DNA of 5,063 nucleotides, taken from positions 1 through 5,063 of the forward strand of contig JAQBNX010000589.1 of NCBI GenBank assembly GCA_028288385.1, written 5' to 3'. The notes below the pieces were generated by a model. It worked only from the letters and a program-made list of their open reading frames with translations, was not told the DNA's origin and searched no databases. This document shows positions 5,057 to 5,063 of the stretch, in pieces. The position numbers were made by a program, and so were the translations under genes. The stretch is from Spirosoma sp. (GTDB lineage: Bacteria > Bacteroidota > Bacteroidia > Cytophagales > Spirosomataceae). Every line of letters starts with the position of its first letter. Position 1 is the first letter of the stretch.

Positions 5057-5063
5057 AAATGAG

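Overview
The window looks like an ordinary chromosomal segment from a member of the Bacteroidota, probably the Cytophagia (a Spirosoma-like organism is my best guess). The reasons are the mix of families, the absence of clear Shine-Dalgarno sequences before the starts, and one perfect match to the Bacteroidota -7 promoter box (TAnnTTTG). These include a GT39-type membrane glycosyltransferase, a stand-alone CheY-like receiver, an exported two-domain NIPSNAP protein and an exported Dabb protein. The genus is inference from style, not from a marker gene.

Layout from left to right: (1) Positions 1-870, minus strand: N-terminal 290 residues of a multi-span GT39/ArnT-like glycosyltransferase, cut by the window edge. 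(2) 871-1286: a non-coding gap with several perfect inverted repeats, the best a 13-bp stem at 1089-1121. (3) 1287-1715, minus: single-domain response regulator with all receiver residues intact; a -7 box and a small hairpin lie in its leader. (4) 1716-2166: second gap, holding a cluster of TGTAWTACA-type palindromes at 2056-2112 that looks like an operator for the next gene. (5) 2206-2661, plus: small protein with a soluble N-terminal domain and one hydrophobic segment, function unknown. (6) 2745-3293, plus: RimJ/RimL-like GNAT acetyltransferase. (7) 3294-3728: a gap or leader region with one doubtful small minus-strand reading frame. (8) 3729-4136, plus: Dabb (stress-responsive A/B barrel) protein with a lipoprotein signal. 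(9) 4170-4200: a hairpin between convergent genes. (10) 4265-5056, minus: secreted protein with two NIPSNAP domains.

Most genes are singly transcribed units with long gaps. Only the 2206 and 2745 genes run in the same direction close enough (83 bp) to be co-transcribed. The Dabb and NIPSNAP proteins belong to the same dimeric alpha+beta barrel superfamily, both carry export signals, and face each other tail to tail. That pairing and the operator-like palindromes at 2056-2112 are the two points most worth following. I see no phage, transposon, CRISPR, tRNA or rRNA, and no convincing new multi-gene system.
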